A DNA stretch of 64,000 nt from Deminuibacter sp966424055. GTDB taxonomy: Bacteria > Bacteroidota > Bacteroidia > Chitinophagales > Chitinophagaceae. The notes beneath the pieces are model-generated. The model was given only the letters and a program-made list of their open reading frames with translations. It ran no database searches and was not told the origin of the DNA. Made by a program: the position numbers and the translations under genes. Where the stretch lies: the NCBI GenBank assembly GCA_966424055.1, contig CBJLMB010000005.1, positions 124,001-188,000 on the forward strand, in the 5' to 3' direction. Shown piece after piece: positions 34,208-43,620 of the stretch; the stretch's first letter is position 1, and each line of letters starts with the position of its first letter.

Positions 34208-34639
34208 ATGAAAAAACTTGTATTCTTCCTGCCCCTCGTCCTGACCGGCATCACGCTGTCCGCCCACCCACTGATTGGTAAGTCCGCCGACAGTACTCAT
34301 CAATACCTTTTCATTGTCCGGTACAATACAACTGCCCCGAAGCTGTCTGACGATGCCATGAAGACCAATATACAACATTGGGGTGCCTGGGTCGGCCAGC
34401 TCGCCCAAACCGGTAAGCTTGTCGCAGCCTACCGCCCTTCCAGCGGTGGCCAAACCATATCCGGCACCGCCAAGACTGCCAAAGATGGCCCCTATGGTAA
34501 CGACAAAGAAGTTGTTAGTTCGATCTTTATCATCAAGGCCATCAGCCCGGAAGAAGCCGGCACTATTGCCAAAACATGTCCCATTTACGAAACTGACGCC
34601 AGCATCGAAATCCGTCAGATAACCGGTACGGTCCACTAA
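34208..34639 (+). CDS. exported YciI-like (YCII/DGPF) protein
   Basis: The 143-residue protein has a signal peptide (MKKLVFFLPLVLTGITLSA). The mature part is a ferredoxin-like YCII-related fold: YLFIVRYNTTAPKLSDDAMK, HWGAWVGQLAQTGKLVAAYR, KTAKDGPYGNDKEVVSSIFI, ISPEEAGTIAKTCP. The GP(Y/F)-type stretch after KTAKD resembles the DGPF motif. Export is unusual for YciI-like proteins but is seen in Bacteroidota. Last gene of a C-rich four-gene block. Confidence 0.75.
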   Translation: MKKLVFFLPLVLTGITLSAHPLIGKSADSTHQYLFIVRYNTTAPKLSDDAMKTNIQHWGAWVGQLAQTGKLVAAYRPSSGGQTISGTAKTAKDGPYGNDKEVVSSIFIIKAISPEEAGTIAKTCPIYETDASIEIRQITGTVH

Positions 34640-35030
34640 TATCTTCTTCCAGACCCCCAAAATCCGGCATAAACATTCTATTTTCAGAAGCATCATGACA
34701 AAGTAATCCGGACGTAATTATTGGGAAATTGCTATTCATTATCTTTCTCAATGAATGAAGGTATTCACTATGATTGACCGAATATGTGCTTTGATGCAAA
34801 ACTCACCCCTGAACCTATTGGTGCATTTTTACATAAGACGGCATACTTTTACAGGTGAATGCAACCGCAACAACAAACACCGGCAGAACGGGGAATAGTA
34901 CATATCATATGGGCCGGCATATTGTATATCTGTCTTTTTATTCTTCATTCGTTCATACAATCCCATCGTTGGTGCAACCTTTTTCGGGGTGCTTGTAAGC
35001 CCGGCTAGTTTTGCGGCCAAATTCAAGAAG
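34640..35030. other. intergenic region with candidate promoter
   Basis: About 390 bp without a gene. TAGTTTTG at 35006-35013 fits the -7 element and TTTC at 34982-34985 lies 20 bp further upstream as a weak -33. This would place transcription start about 10 bp before the ATG at 35031. Confidence 0.4.
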
Positions 35031-37004
35031 ATGTTGTGTTTCAGGAAATGCCTGGCAGTTTTAACAACGGTGGTTATTACAATAGTATCTATACCAGTTA
35101 CAGCGCAGCTACAGTTCAGCGTAACAGCGGTGAGTACCGGTAAAAACCTCATGGTGATGCCTGTTGCCGGGTCGCTCGTGTTCAGGGATCTCACTACTTC
35201 AAAAATAGTATACCGTGTGCCCCAGCCGCCTGATGATGCGGTGCAATGCCTGGCGTTAAATGCTGCAGGTACTTATCTCGCCTGCTCTGGTAAACGGCCA
35301 TTTACCAGCGTTTACCTGGTAAGCCGTGATACAGCAGTGAAGGTGCTGGAACTGCCCTTCCGCTCCAATGCGGCAGTATTCAGCCACCATACAGATAAGC
35401 TATTCCTGTTACATGGAAAGTCTTTCATGGGCGCAAAGCTGAGCGGGTACGACCTGCATAGTTTAAAGCCGTTCGCCACCGATGGGGTGCCTTCAGATAC
35501 CAAACAACTTACTATCAGTGCAAACGATTCCCTCCTGGCTATAGCGGAAGGAGGTATTATCAGGACACTGCATACAACAAACCTGAAAACAGCACGGGTA
35601 TACTGGGAAAAGCAGCAGCAGGACTTGCTGGTCTTTAATCCTGAAAAAACTGCTCAATGCGCCAGCGTTACTCAGGATAATATTGTCCAGGTAAGAGACC
35701 TGGATGCAGATACAGTGCTGACTGAGATCCGGGCACATACTGCAAAGCTGCAGCTGATCAACTACAGTCCCGATGGAAATTCACTTTTTACACTTGACAG
35801 GTCAGGCAGGCTATTCGCCTGGTCTTTGCGGGAAAAAAGCTGTGTGGCCATGAAGGACCACCTGGATCGTGTGCCCTTCTGGGATGCGCACGGCAACCTG
35901 CTAATACCCAATGCAGATACAATAGCCCTTGTGCCGCTATCAGTAAAGGAAGCGCCTGGGAAGGCGTATTTTGAAGTGGAAGAACGGTCGCCTGTTGATA
36001 TGCTGCCACAACCAGTAATAGGATACACGCCTGAAACAGGCGTATTGCTGGGGATAGGTGTAAGCCTGCTGGTAAACGCTGATACCGGGAAATATTACCG
36101 CCCGTCTTTGTATTCTGTGGCCGCCGCTTATGGGTTTAAGGGCAGGCAAATACAGCTAGGCATAGGAGCAGATGTTTATACCAGGAGCGGCTGGCATATT
36201 ACTGCCGATCTTAGCTACCACGGACATGATAAAAACTATTATTTTGGTATAGGAAGCAGTACGCACAGATCTGAGAAAAAAGAATATATTTCCAATACGT
36301 TTAGATTACATAGTAATATTTTTAAGTTGATAGGTAGCCGCTTCAGCGCTGGTATCAGCTATGACCTGCGGCATGATTCCCGCGCGGTATTTGATGATAA
36401 AGATATATCCCATGTGCCGGGCGAAGCAGGTGGTACCCTTATAGGACTGGGGCCTGCTTTCCGGTATGATAGCAGGGACAATACCCTGTTCCCAACCAGT
36501 GGAAGCCTGCTGGATATAAATTTTCAGCAGTATGGATGGTTGAATATGGGAAACTATCAGTACCAGAAAATACTGATAGACTACCGTAAATATTTCCCGC
36601 TAGGCCGCACTGCCAATGCCAGTGTGCTGGCTGTTCAGGGGTTGGTAGACGCCACCTGGAACGGTACCGTTCCTTTTTATGGCCTGCCTTATTTCACCGG
36701 CGACAGAACCTTCCGGGGTATCTGGCGTAACCTGTACATTGATCAGCAGATCGTTGCCCTGCAGGCGGAGTTCAGGTCAGTATTTTCAAAGGCCGACCCA
36801 CGCTTCGGATATGCTATTTTTGCAGGAATCGCAGATGGTGCCAACGATTTTTTCCGCAATTATACTACGGATGTGAAAGTGGTTTATGGTCTGGGTTTCC
36901 GGACACAGGTGCTGCCTAAAAAACGGATGTACGCCCGCCTGGATTACGCTATGACCAGCAAAGGGGATTATGGTGTTTTTGGCGGTATAGGTGTCTCCTT
37001 TTAA
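35031..37004 (+). CDS. beta-propeller fused to Omp85/BamA-type barrel
   Basis: The ATG at 35031 begins a signal peptide (CLAVLTTVVITIVSIPVTAQ). About residues 30-310 form a WD40-like or YVTN-like propeller: AVQCLALNAAGTYLACSGKR, AVFSHHTDKLFLLHGKSF, LQLINYSPDGNSLFTLDRSG. The C-terminal ~330 residues fit the surface-antigen D15/Omp85 barrel: PETGVLLGIGVSLLVNADTG, FRYDSRDNTLFPTSGSLLDI, GLPYFTGDRTFRGIWRNLY (the conserved RG motif region), and it ends YGVFGGIGVSF. Known members insert or translocate outer-membrane proteins or lipids, usually after POTRA domains; here a propeller takes their place. The LytS/LytTR pair follows 18 bp downstream. Confidence 0.8.
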   Translation: MLCFRKCLAVLTTVVITIVSIPVTAQLQFSVTAVSTGKNLMVMPVAGSLVFRDLTTSKIVYRVPQPPDDAVQCLALNAAGTYLACSGKRPFTSVYLVSRDTAVKVLELPFRSNAAVFSHHTDKLFLLHGKSFMGAKLSGYDLHSLKPFATDGVPSDTKQLTISANDSLLAIAEGGIIRTLHTTNLKTARVYWEKQQQDLLVFNPEKTAQCASVTQDNIVQVRDLDADTVLTEIRAHTAKLQLINYSPDGNSLFTLDRSGRLFAWSLREKSCVAMKDHLDRVPFWDAHGNLLIPNADTIALVPLSVKEAPGKAYFEVEERSPVDMLPQPVIGYTPETGVLLGIGVSLLVNADTGKYYRPSLYSVAAAYGFKGRQIQLGIGADVYTRSGWHITADLSYHGHDKNYYFGIGSSTHRSEKKEYISNTFRLHSNIFKLIGSRFSAGISYDLRHDSRAVFDDKDISHVPGEAGGTLIGLGPAFRYDSRDNTLFPTSGSLLDINFQQYGWLNMGNYQYQKILIDYRKYFPLGRTANASVLAVQGLVDATWNGTVPFYGLPYFTGDRTFRGIWRNLYIDQQIVALQAEFRSVFSKADPRFGYAIFAGIADGANDFFRNYTTDVKVVYGLGFRTQVLPKKRMYARLDYAMTSKGDYGVFGGIGVSF

Positions 37005-37022
37005 CAAACAGTGATTACAGCA

Positions 37023-38081
37023 ATGAACAGTAAACAACAATACCTGCTTACGTTCTGGAAAAGGTACCGCTTTATACTGGTGATCTATACAATATTTGCA
37101 GGAATAACCATTTACTGGAACTATACCCAGGGGCCTGAGGTGATGAATAAGACCTATGGCCCGCCAGAAGGCCGCCTGCCAGGCATTTTGCTCGGTATCA
37201 TAAAAGTTACGCTGGCTTATTACTACCTCATCTATCATGTTGCTTTGCCATTGGTGCAAACAAGAAGGTGGAAGACCAGCCTCTTACAACTGCTGGTATT
37301 TTTTACATTGCTCACGATATATGAGTACATCTGGGATTTTGCGATAGGAAATCCTACCACAGCAAAGCGACTGGCTATAACCGTTACGGATTTCCTGGTA
37401 TGGGAGCTGGGAATAGGCATCTTTATGATACTGTTCAGCATTGTAATAGCCATTTTTTTTGAGTTACGTTCAAAAAGCGAACGGCAGAAGGAGCTCGAAA
37501 AACAGAAGCTGGATGCGGAACTGTCGGCCATCAAATACCAGATCAACCCGCATTTCCTGTTTAATTCACTCAGCTTTATCTATTCAAAAACAGTAATACT
37601 AAACGGAGAGGTTGCACATGCCGTATCTTTATTGTCAGAGATCATGCGCTACGCATTGGAGCCAGATGATGATGTACACGGGAAAGTTACGTTGTCTAAG
37701 GAAATAGGGCACATGAAAAATGTGATCGAAATGAACCAGATGCGGTATAATCACGTGTTAAAGATCCAATACCACGAGATGGTGGATAATCCGGAAGAAC
37801 GTATCCTTCCGCTGATATTTATTACCCTGGTAGAAAATGCATTCAAACACGGTGACCTGAACGACCCGGAGAACCCGCTGGACATCAGGCTGGAGCTGGT
37901 ACAGAAACACCTGTACTTTTACATCGGGAATAAAAAGAAAAAAGGGCAGAAGGAGATCTCTAATGGCATCGGGTTGAACAATGTAAAGCAACGCCTGCAG
38001 CTGGCGCATGGTATAAGGCATACCTACCAGGTAAAGGAAGATGATAATTACTATATTTCTGAAATTACTATTAATCTGTAA
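37023..38081 (+). CDS. LytS-type sensor histidine kinase
   Basis: The 352-residue kinase (ATG at 37023; a GTG at 37011 is less likely) has four membrane segments over residues 12-160 and then a short coiled linker. The His_kinase domain reads LSAIKYQINPHFLFNSLSFI with the phosphorylated His in NPHFLFN. The ATPase part has FITLVENAFKHGD (N box) and NGIGLNNVKQRL (G box). It should phosphorylate the LytTR regulator 2 bp downstream. The preceding gene encodes an outer-membrane propeller-barrel protein, suggesting that this system watches or controls it. Confidence 0.9.
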   Translation: MNSKQQYLLTFWKRYRFILVIYTIFAGITIYWNYTQGPEVMNKTYGPPEGRLPGILLGIIKVTLAYYYLIYHVALPLVQTRRWKTSLLQLLVFFTLLTIYEYIWDFAIGNPTTAKRLAITVTDFLVWELGIGIFMILFSIVIAIFFELRSKSERQKELEKQKLDAELSAIKYQINPHFLFNSLSFIYSKTVILNGEVAHAVSLLSEIMRYALEPDDDVHGKVTLSKEIGHMKNVIEMNQMRYNHVLKIQYHEMVDNPEERILPLIFITLVENAFKHGDLNDPENPLDIRLELVQKHLYFYIGNKKKKGQKEISNGIGLNNVKQRLQLAHGIRHTYQVKEDDNYYISEITINL

Positions 38082-38083
38082 AG

Positions 38084-38800
38084 ATGATCAATTGTTTGAT
38101 TGTTGATGATGAAGAGCATGCAATTGACTTGCTGAAACTGCATATTGCGCAGATGCCGTTCCTGAAACTGCTGAATGCTACTACCAGTCCTGTTAAGGCA
38201 CTCCAGCTTATTCATGAGGAAAAGACGGACCTGATATTCCTGGATGTGCACATGCCGGAGATGTCAGGCATGGAATTCCTGCAATTGCTGAATGGGCGTT
38301 GTAAGGTGATACTCACTACTGCTTATAAGGATTACGCATTGCAGGGATTTGATCATGAAGTGATCGATTACCTGTTGAAACCCATCACATTCACCCGCTT
38401 CCTGAAAGCTGCACAACGGGCATTGGCGCTGCAACCTGTCGCGACCGCAATACCGGAAGAAAACGATTATATGCTGGTGAAGACAGATTTCAAAGGAAAA
38501 CTGGTGAAGATCAATCTGGAGGATATCGTTTATATTGAAGGCCTGAAACATTATGTGCGCTTCTGCACCCGCCAGGGCCAACGGCTGATCGCATTGTTGA
38601 ACATCAAAGACCTGGAAGAGCGTTTGGGTGGAGACCAGTTCATAAGGGTACATAAATCCTTTATCCTGGCCATCAAATACATCGTAATGATACAAGGCAA
38701 TATGGTGCACCTGGAACATACAGATAGCTGTATCCCTATTGGCAATACTTACCGCGAGCTGTTTATGACGAAGATGAAAGATAAGATCATGACAAAATGA
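38084..38800 (+). CDS. LytTR-family response regulator
   Basis: The 238-residue protein has a receiver domain at 1-120 (LIVDDEEHAIDLLKLHI, phosphorylated Asp in LIFLDVHMPEMSG, Thr in ILTTAYKDYALQ, Lys in DYLLKPITFTRFL). A LytTR DNA-binding domain follows at about 140-238 (YMLVKTDFKGKLVKINLEDI, VYIEGLKHYVRF, FIRVHKSFILAIKYI, IPIGNTYRE). It is coupled to the LytS-type kinase by a 2-bp gap. Confidence 0.93.
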   Translation: MINCLIVDDEEHAIDLLKLHIAQMPFLKLLNATTSPVKALQLIHEEKTDLIFLDVHMPEMSGMEFLQLLNGRCKVILTTAYKDYALQGFDHEVIDYLLKPITFTRFLKAAQRALALQPVATAIPEENDYMLVKTDFKGKLVKINLEDIVYIEGLKHYVRFCTRQGQRLIALLNIKDLEERLGGDQFIRVHKSFILAIKYIVMIQGNMVHLEHTDSCIPIGNTYRELFMTKMKDKIMTK

Positions 38801-38839
38801 TACCAGGTAAAAGAACATCATTTAGAAAACAATGACCAG

Positions 38840-39577
38840 ATGAAAAAACAAGTGAACAATCCTTTTATCCTGGGTATTAGAGCCTATAATCTTACTGTGG
38901 AAATTCATCACCATGCAGCATATCAAATTGTTTTATCAAACGATACTCCTTTTACTTCAACTATTAATGGAAACCTGTGTGAGCGTATTCATGGTTTTTT
39001 GATCAAGCCGCAAGTCCGCCATTTTTGTGTTGCAGAAGGAGGTAGTTTGAATATATTAAACATAGAGCCTTACTCTACCGTAGGTTTGGCGCTTTCAGGC
39101 AGGTTTAATACCGGCCAGGATACCATTGTTTTTCATTCTCCTGCTGAAACCAGTACTTTTTTTCAAACGGACAAGGCCACTTTCGATATTTACACTATTA
39201 TAGATGCATTGTTACCAAAATTGCCAACAGTTAGCTATGATGAAAGAGTTACTAAAATAACGGAATACATTAAAGCCAATTATTTTCGTCAAGATATAAC
39301 GCCTCAAATATTTGCTGATATTGTTTTTCTCTCTGCTTCCCGTTTGGCTGCGCTGTTTAAAGAACAAACGGGAAGCAGCTTGTCAAAATACTTACTTTGG
39401 ACAAGAATGCGCCAGGTTATTTATCTTGCCCTTTCTGATAAAGACAGAAGCCTGACTGATATTGCCTATGAGACAGGATTCTATGACCTGCCTCAACTAA
39501 ACAGGTACATGTATGAGATGTTTGGTATGCCACCCAAGGCACTAAAATACAACAGTGATTTGATACAGGTTTATTGA
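38840..39577 (+). CDS. AraC-family transcriptional regulator
   Basis: The 245-residue protein has an N-terminal half that looks like a small cupin sensor (VEIHHHAAYQIVLSNDTPFT, FLIKPQVRHFCVAEGGSLN). The C-terminal AraC HTH pair covers about 145-240: ITPQIFADIVFLSASRLAAL, FKEQTGSSLSKYL, LTDIAYETGFYDLPQLNRYM and EMFGMPPKAL. It begins 39 bp after the LytTR gene but is more AT-rich. The last 22 bp of the gene are repeated 314 bp downstream (39865-39886). Confidence 0.85.
   Translation: MKKQVNNPFILGIRAYNLTVEIHHHAAYQIVLSNDTPFTSTINGNLCERIHGFLIKPQVRHFCVAEGGSLNILNIEPYSTVGLALSGRFNTGQDTIVFHSPAETSTFFQTDKATFDIYTIIDALLPKLPTVSYDERVTKITEYIKANYFRQDITPQIFADIVFLSASRLAALFKEQTGSSLSKYLLWTRMRQVIYLALSDKDRSLTDIAYETGFYDLPQLNRYMYEMFGMPPKALKYNSDLIQVY
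39551..39572 (+). repeat. 22-bp direct repeat, copy 1
   Basis: Lies at the end of the AraC coding sequence (encoding NSDLIQV). It matches 39865-39886 at 21 of 22 positions. Confidence 0.7.
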
Positions 39578-39957
39578 TCTTTTTTAGCTGTTCCTGGAAA
39601 AGAACTATCAGCATTCAATGCCCTGCATGTAGATGAATAAGAGCAGATCGCATACAGCTGCTTTTAAAGTAAGATCACTATAGATTATATTCCCCGTAGT
39701 AAGAACCTGGAGTTGTCTGCACAAACGCTGGCACCGCCTGTCTTAGGGAAACTGCTTTCCTCCAGTTCTCCAAATAACAAGCTCCTGGTGCTTTTTACTG
39801 CCAGCCTGCAGCGGAGAGAACTTATTTCCAATGCCATTTCTACAATAAGAACAACTTCTGCCAAAACAGTGATTTGATACAAGTTTTACCGCGCACGCTA
39901 AAAGACCTTTACATAACAATAAGGCAAACAATAAGGCAAACAATAAAAAACAATAAA
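39578..39957. other. 380-bp gap with direct repeat and short tandem repeat
   Basis: Holds copy 2 of the 22-bp repeat. It also has a perfect 12-bp tandem repeat CAATAAGGCAAA (39917-39928 and 39929-39940) followed by two CAATAAAA variants, just before the ATG at 39958. Between 39685 and 39860 one plus-strand frame is open but was not recognised. No terminator was seen. Confidence 0.5.
39865..39886 (+). repeat. 22-bp direct repeat, copy 2
   Basis: In the gap before the NmrA-like gene; differs from copy 1 by one G to A change. The same frame again reads NSDLIQV and stays open into the NmrA-like gene, which suggests a remnant of a second AraC-like 3' end. Confidence 0.7.
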
Positions 39958-40854
39958 ATGAAAAAGAAAATAGTTATCCTGGGAGCTACTGGAACAGTGG
40001 GCAGTAAGATCGCAGAAATGCTTCTGAACGAAGCGCATCATGTGATACTGGTTGCCAGGCATACAGAGAACCTGGAAAGGTTTCGCGGCGGCAATGCACA
40101 GATCATTGCCGGCGATGTCCTGGATACTGAAACACTTACGAATGCTTTCAGGGACGCCGACAGCGTATTTCTTATTCTGCCAGATAATGTAAAGGCTGAA
40201 AATACCAGGGCATATCAGCGGCAGGTAACCAGCAGCTTCATCAAGGCCATTGAGAGATCGGGAATTAAGTATGTTGTCAATATGAGTAGTGTTGGCTCTC
40301 ACATGCACGAAGGCAATGGCATAATGGGTGGTACAGGTGAGCAGGAAGTAAGGCTGAACCAGTTGGCTGGTGTTAACGTATTGCATATCAGGTCTGCCTA
40401 TTTTATGGAGAATTTTTTAAGAACAATAAGCGTAGTGAAAAAGATGAGTGTCAACGGCACCACGGCAGATGGTGACCAGCCAATACCGATGGTAGCAACA
40501 AAAGATGTGGCCAAAATTGCCGCAGGGCATCTTGCCGGTCTTGATTTTCAGGGCAAAACCGTTCATGCTGTAATGGGCCCCAGGGATTATACAATGAGAG
40601 AGGTAACCGGCATAATTGGTAAGGCAATTGATAAGCCTGACCTGGCTTATGTACAGCTGCCTGCAGACCAGGCAAGACAGGCGTTTTTAAGTAATGGATT
40701 TTCTGAAGATTTTGTCGGCAATTTGATTGAAATGGGCATGGCCATCAAAACCGGCTTAATGAACTACCAAAAAAGAGATGCATCAACCACTACGCCTACA
40801 ACTGCAGAAAAATTTGTAAAGGAAGTTTACTTGCCCATTTACAATAAGCAGTAA
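39958..40854 (+). CDS. NmrA-type NAD(P)-binding reductase
   Basis: The ATG at 39958 is chosen because KKKIVILGATGTVGSKIAEM is the classic Rossmann start; the frame runs 28 codons further upstream through repeats. The 298-residue protein is an atypical short-chain dehydrogenase of the NmrA family: HVILVARHTENLERF, AGDVLDTETLTNAFRDADSV, YVVNMSSVGSHMHEGNGI, LNQLAGVNVLHIRSAYFMEN, and PIPMVATKDVAKIAAGHLAG. Such proteins bind NAD(P) and act as redox sensors or reductases. Substrate unknown. Confidence 0.88.
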   Translation: MKKKIVILGATGTVGSKIAEMLLNEAHHVILVARHTENLERFRGGNAQIIAGDVLDTETLTNAFRDADSVFLILPDNVKAENTRAYQRQVTSSFIKAIERSGIKYVVNMSSVGSHMHEGNGIMGGTGEQEVRLNQLAGVNVLHIRSAYFMENFLRTISVVKKMSVNGTTADGDQPIPMVATKDVAKIAAGHLAGLDFQGKTVHAVMGPRDYTMREVTGIIGKAIDKPDLAYVQLPADQARQAFLSNGFSEDFVGNLIEMGMAIKTGLMNYQKRDASTTTPTTAEKFVKEVYLPIYNKQ

Positions 40855-40899
40855 ACAGGCCCAACGATGCAAACGCATCGCAGTAAGCAAAAGTGTTAG

Positions 40900-41037
40900 A
40901 ATGTTCCCGGCTGGAAGATAGTGAATTGCACAAGTTTCTTTTCCGCTTCACCGGGCGAAAATACCATTAAAAAGCTTATGGCTATTGCAAAGAAATATGG
41001 CCAGGAAGTTGATCCTCCTGGTCATTTAGATAAATAA
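40900..41037 (+). pseudogene. possible C-terminal remnant of a cupin-like gene
   Basis: A 45-codon frame with no start codon, opened by a TAG and closed by TAA. It reads FFSASPGENTIKKLMAIAKK then YGQEVDPPGHLDK, similar to the C-terminal tail of small cupin proteins. There is no upstream part, so only a relic remains. Assignment is weak. Confidence 0.3.
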
Positions 41038-41090
41038 GTTAAATGTAATAACTGCATCAATACAATTCATTTAGAGAAAAACAGGATAAC

Positions 41091-41993
41091 ATGAAAAACT
41101 TATTAAAGTTGCACTTCCTGTTAAGTGCATTTCTCCTGGGCCTTACAGGTGCTTACGCACAAAGTATACCAGATAGTACAATGCAAAAGATCAATGGTTT
41201 TAGGGCATTTTATGAAACATTGGGTAATGCATACCCTGCCGATAGTACCATTAATGTTGCTGAAACAGAAATCGCAGGTGTAAAGAGCTATTGGTTCAAT
41301 CAAAGTTTGATCAATCAAAAACACCTTATTATTTACCTGCATGGTGGGGTGTATGCCTATGGGAGCATTAAGGCATACCGCGCTATGCTGAGCCATTTGG
41401 CCAGGTCATTCAATGCCCCGGTCTTGTATATAGAGTATTCATTGTCTCCCGAGCATCCCTTTCCTGTGGCGAACAATGAAATATTAAAAGTGTATCAGGC
41501 AATTCAGCAAAAATATCCTGGGTATAAAGTTGCCATTATCGGCGACAGTGCAGGTGGGGGCCTGGCATTATCACTGGTACGGGATGCTCAAAAGGCAAAT
41601 CTTCCAACGCCCGCCTCGATAGCCTTAATTTCGCCCTGGATAGATTTGAAGGGCAAAAACAAATCATACGAAACAAAGCAGGCTTTAGACCCTGTATTGA
41701 ACAAAGCATTTCTCTATGAACATGCAGGCTACTATGCAGGAACCCATAGGAAAGAGGCAGATCCAAGCGAAATAAGGTTTAAAGCATTTCCACCGGTACT
41801 TTTACTGGTAGGTACAGATGAAATATTGAATGATGATGCTAAAAACTTTTATGCTTATATCAAACCGGTTCAGCCCGCTGCGCAGTTGAAGGAGTTTGAA
41901 GGACAGAAACATGTTTGGCTATTCTCAGATATACATAGTAAACCATCAATTGAAGCGATCGGTGATATTAGGGAGTTTATACAATGGCATTAA
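41091..41993 (+). CDS. secreted alpha/beta hydrolase, HSL-type esterase
   Basis: The 300-residue protein has a signal peptide (LLKLHFLLSAFLLGLTGAYA). The mature part fits the hormone-sensitive-lipase family: the oxyanion motif LHGGVYAYGSIKAYR, YSLSPEHPFPVANNE, the nucleophile elbow IIGDSAGGGLALSL, the acid Asp in VGTDEILNDDA, and the catalytic His in GQKHVWLFSD. It should hydrolyse short-chain esters in the periplasm or outside. It is followed by another secreted hydrolase 117 bp later on the same strand. Confidence 0.9.
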   Translation: MKNLLKLHFLLSAFLLGLTGAYAQSIPDSTMQKINGFRAFYETLGNAYPADSTINVAETEIAGVKSYWFNQSLINQKHLIIYLHGGVYAYGSIKAYRAMLSHLARSFNAPVLYIEYSLSPEHPFPVANNEILKVYQAIQQKYPGYKVAIIGDSAGGGLALSLVRDAQKANLPTPASIALISPWIDLKGKNKSYETKQALDPVLNKAFLYEHAGYYAGTHRKEADPSEIRFKAFPPVLLLVGTDEILNDDAKNFYAYIKPVQPAAQLKEFEGQKHVWLFSDIHSKPSIEAIGDIREFIQWH

Positions 41994-42110
41994 TTACAAG
42001 GGTCGATAAAGGTAATGGCCCTTGAACATGATACAGGATCCGGCGGTGAACGAAGATTAATCCGCAGGGTAACAAGTGTGGCGTATATTTGGCTTCAAGC
42101 CATACTAACC

Positions 42111-43601
42111 ATGATCATGATCACCCGGAAAACCCACCTATTATTCGCAGGGTTATTACTCAATGTTTTTACACTCCCTGTAGTTGCACAGCAAGCTGAT
42201 GCAGTTCTTAAAGATAAAATTGCCCGGGCAGAAAACTCCCTGGCGGCTGCTATCGTATACAGCCAGGATAGCCTGGTTCCGGCTGTTAACATTGTCGAAA
42301 GAATGAAGGAATTGAATGTAAAGGGCATTAGTATTGCGGTTATCAATAATTATACAATTGAATGGGCAAAGGCTTATGGATGGGCTGATGAGGCGGAGCA
42401 CCGGCAAGCCGATGTGCATACGCTTTTTCAGGCAGCTTCTATCAGCAAAACCATCAACAGTTTGGGCCTGCTTAAATTAGTTCAGATGGGAATGGTTGGC
42501 CTGGACACTGATGTGAACCGTTATCTTAAAACCTGGAAACTGGGATACGACAGTATAAGTGCTGGTACAGTGGTTACTTTGAGAAGCCTGCTGAGCCATT
42601 CTGCAGGTATGGGCGTATCAGGATTTTCGGGCTATGAACGTGGTACAAGTGTACCCCGCATTGATCAGATCCTGGATGGCATCCCTCCCGCAAACTCGGC
42701 GGCAGTCAGGTTCATCGCAAAACCGGGTAGCAGGTTTGAATATTCCGGAGGTGGTACAACGATTGCGCAATTACTATTAACGGATGTCACGGGAGAAAGA
42801 TATGATAGCTTTATGTCCAGGGAAGTATTCCGGCCTTTGCAAATGACCGATAGCCGGTATGTGTTGAATAAGGATACCGCTAATATTGCCTCCGGTTATT
42901 ATAGTGATGGTAAAGCAGTAAAAGGTAAGTACCATATTTACCCTGAGTATGCGGCAGCAGGGCTTTGGACTACCCCTTCTGATCTTGCAAAGTATATGAT
43001 CGACTGCCAGCTGACACTGGAAGGAAAACCCGGAAAGGTATTGTCTCCATCGTTGATGCAGGAGCGTTTTAAACCAGTGGTCATGTACAATGAAAGCAAG
43101 GTTGCGCTCGGTGTATTTCTCCGGTATAAAAACGGGGCTTTTTATTTTAATCATAACGGCGGAAATGAGGGATTTACCTGCGCTTCATACGGTAGTCTTA
43201 AAGACGGCTATGGCATAGTTGTTATGACCAACAGCAACAACAGCCAGCTGATGCTGGAAGTTTGTAACAGTGTCGCCAGGGTTTATAACTGGGATCGTTT
43301 TTATGTACCCGCGATCATTAAGACAATAATGCCGGCAAAGGAAATGCTGGAATCCCTGGTAGGGGTATATTCCGGTGGTCAATCCACCATGCGGCTGCTG
43401 TTTGATGATCGCCACCTGTATTTGCAGCCAGACAATACTTCACCTGCAAAATATAAAGTTCATTTCCTGTCAGATAGTTCCTTTGTAGTACCTGATTATA
43501 CCCAAAGGTCTGAATACCACATCCGGCATGGTGGGGATGGAAGTAAAGCCAGTATTGAGTTAACAGCAGGCAACCGGGAATTGACGGTAACAAAACAATG
43601 A
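42111..43601 (+). CDS. serine hydrolase, class C beta-lactamase-like (S12)
   Basis: Start at the ATG at 42111 (or 42117), giving a signal peptide (HLLFAGLLLNVFTLPVVAQQ). The protein fits the beta-lactamase/transpeptidase-like S12 fold: SISK in FQAASISKTINSLGLLKL holds the active-site Ser and Lys. LRSLLSHSAGMGVSGFSGY is the typical next segment, FEYSGGGTTIAQLLL carries the Tyr motif, and HNGGNEG is the third motif. The ~100-residue C-terminal part is a small beta domain. Such proteins are esterases or peptidases more often than true beta-lactamases. Confidence 0.88.
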   Translation: MIMITRKTHLLFAGLLLNVFTLPVVAQQADAVLKDKIARAENSLAAAIVYSQDSLVPAVNIVERMKELNVKGISIAVINNYTIEWAKAYGWADEAEHRQADVHTLFQAASISKTINSLGLLKLVQMGMVGLDTDVNRYLKTWKLGYDSISAGTVVTLRSLLSHSAGMGVSGFSGYERGTSVPRIDQILDGIPPANSAAVRFIAKPGSRFEYSGGGTTIAQLLLTDVTGERYDSFMSREVFRPLQMTDSRYVLNKDTANIASGYYSDGKAVKGKYHIYPEYAAAGLWTTPSDLAKYMIDCQLTLEGKPGKVLSPSLMQERFKPVVMYNESKVALGVFLRYKNGAFYFNHNGGNEGFTCASYGSLKDGYGIVVMTNSNNSQLMLEVCNSVARVYNWDRFYVPAIIKTIMPAKEMLESLVGVYSGGQSTMRLLFDDRHLYLQPDNTSPAKYKVHFLSDSSFVVPDYTQRSEYHIRHGGDGSKASIELTAGNRELTVTKQ

Positions 43602-43620
43602 TTTATATGATCATTACACA

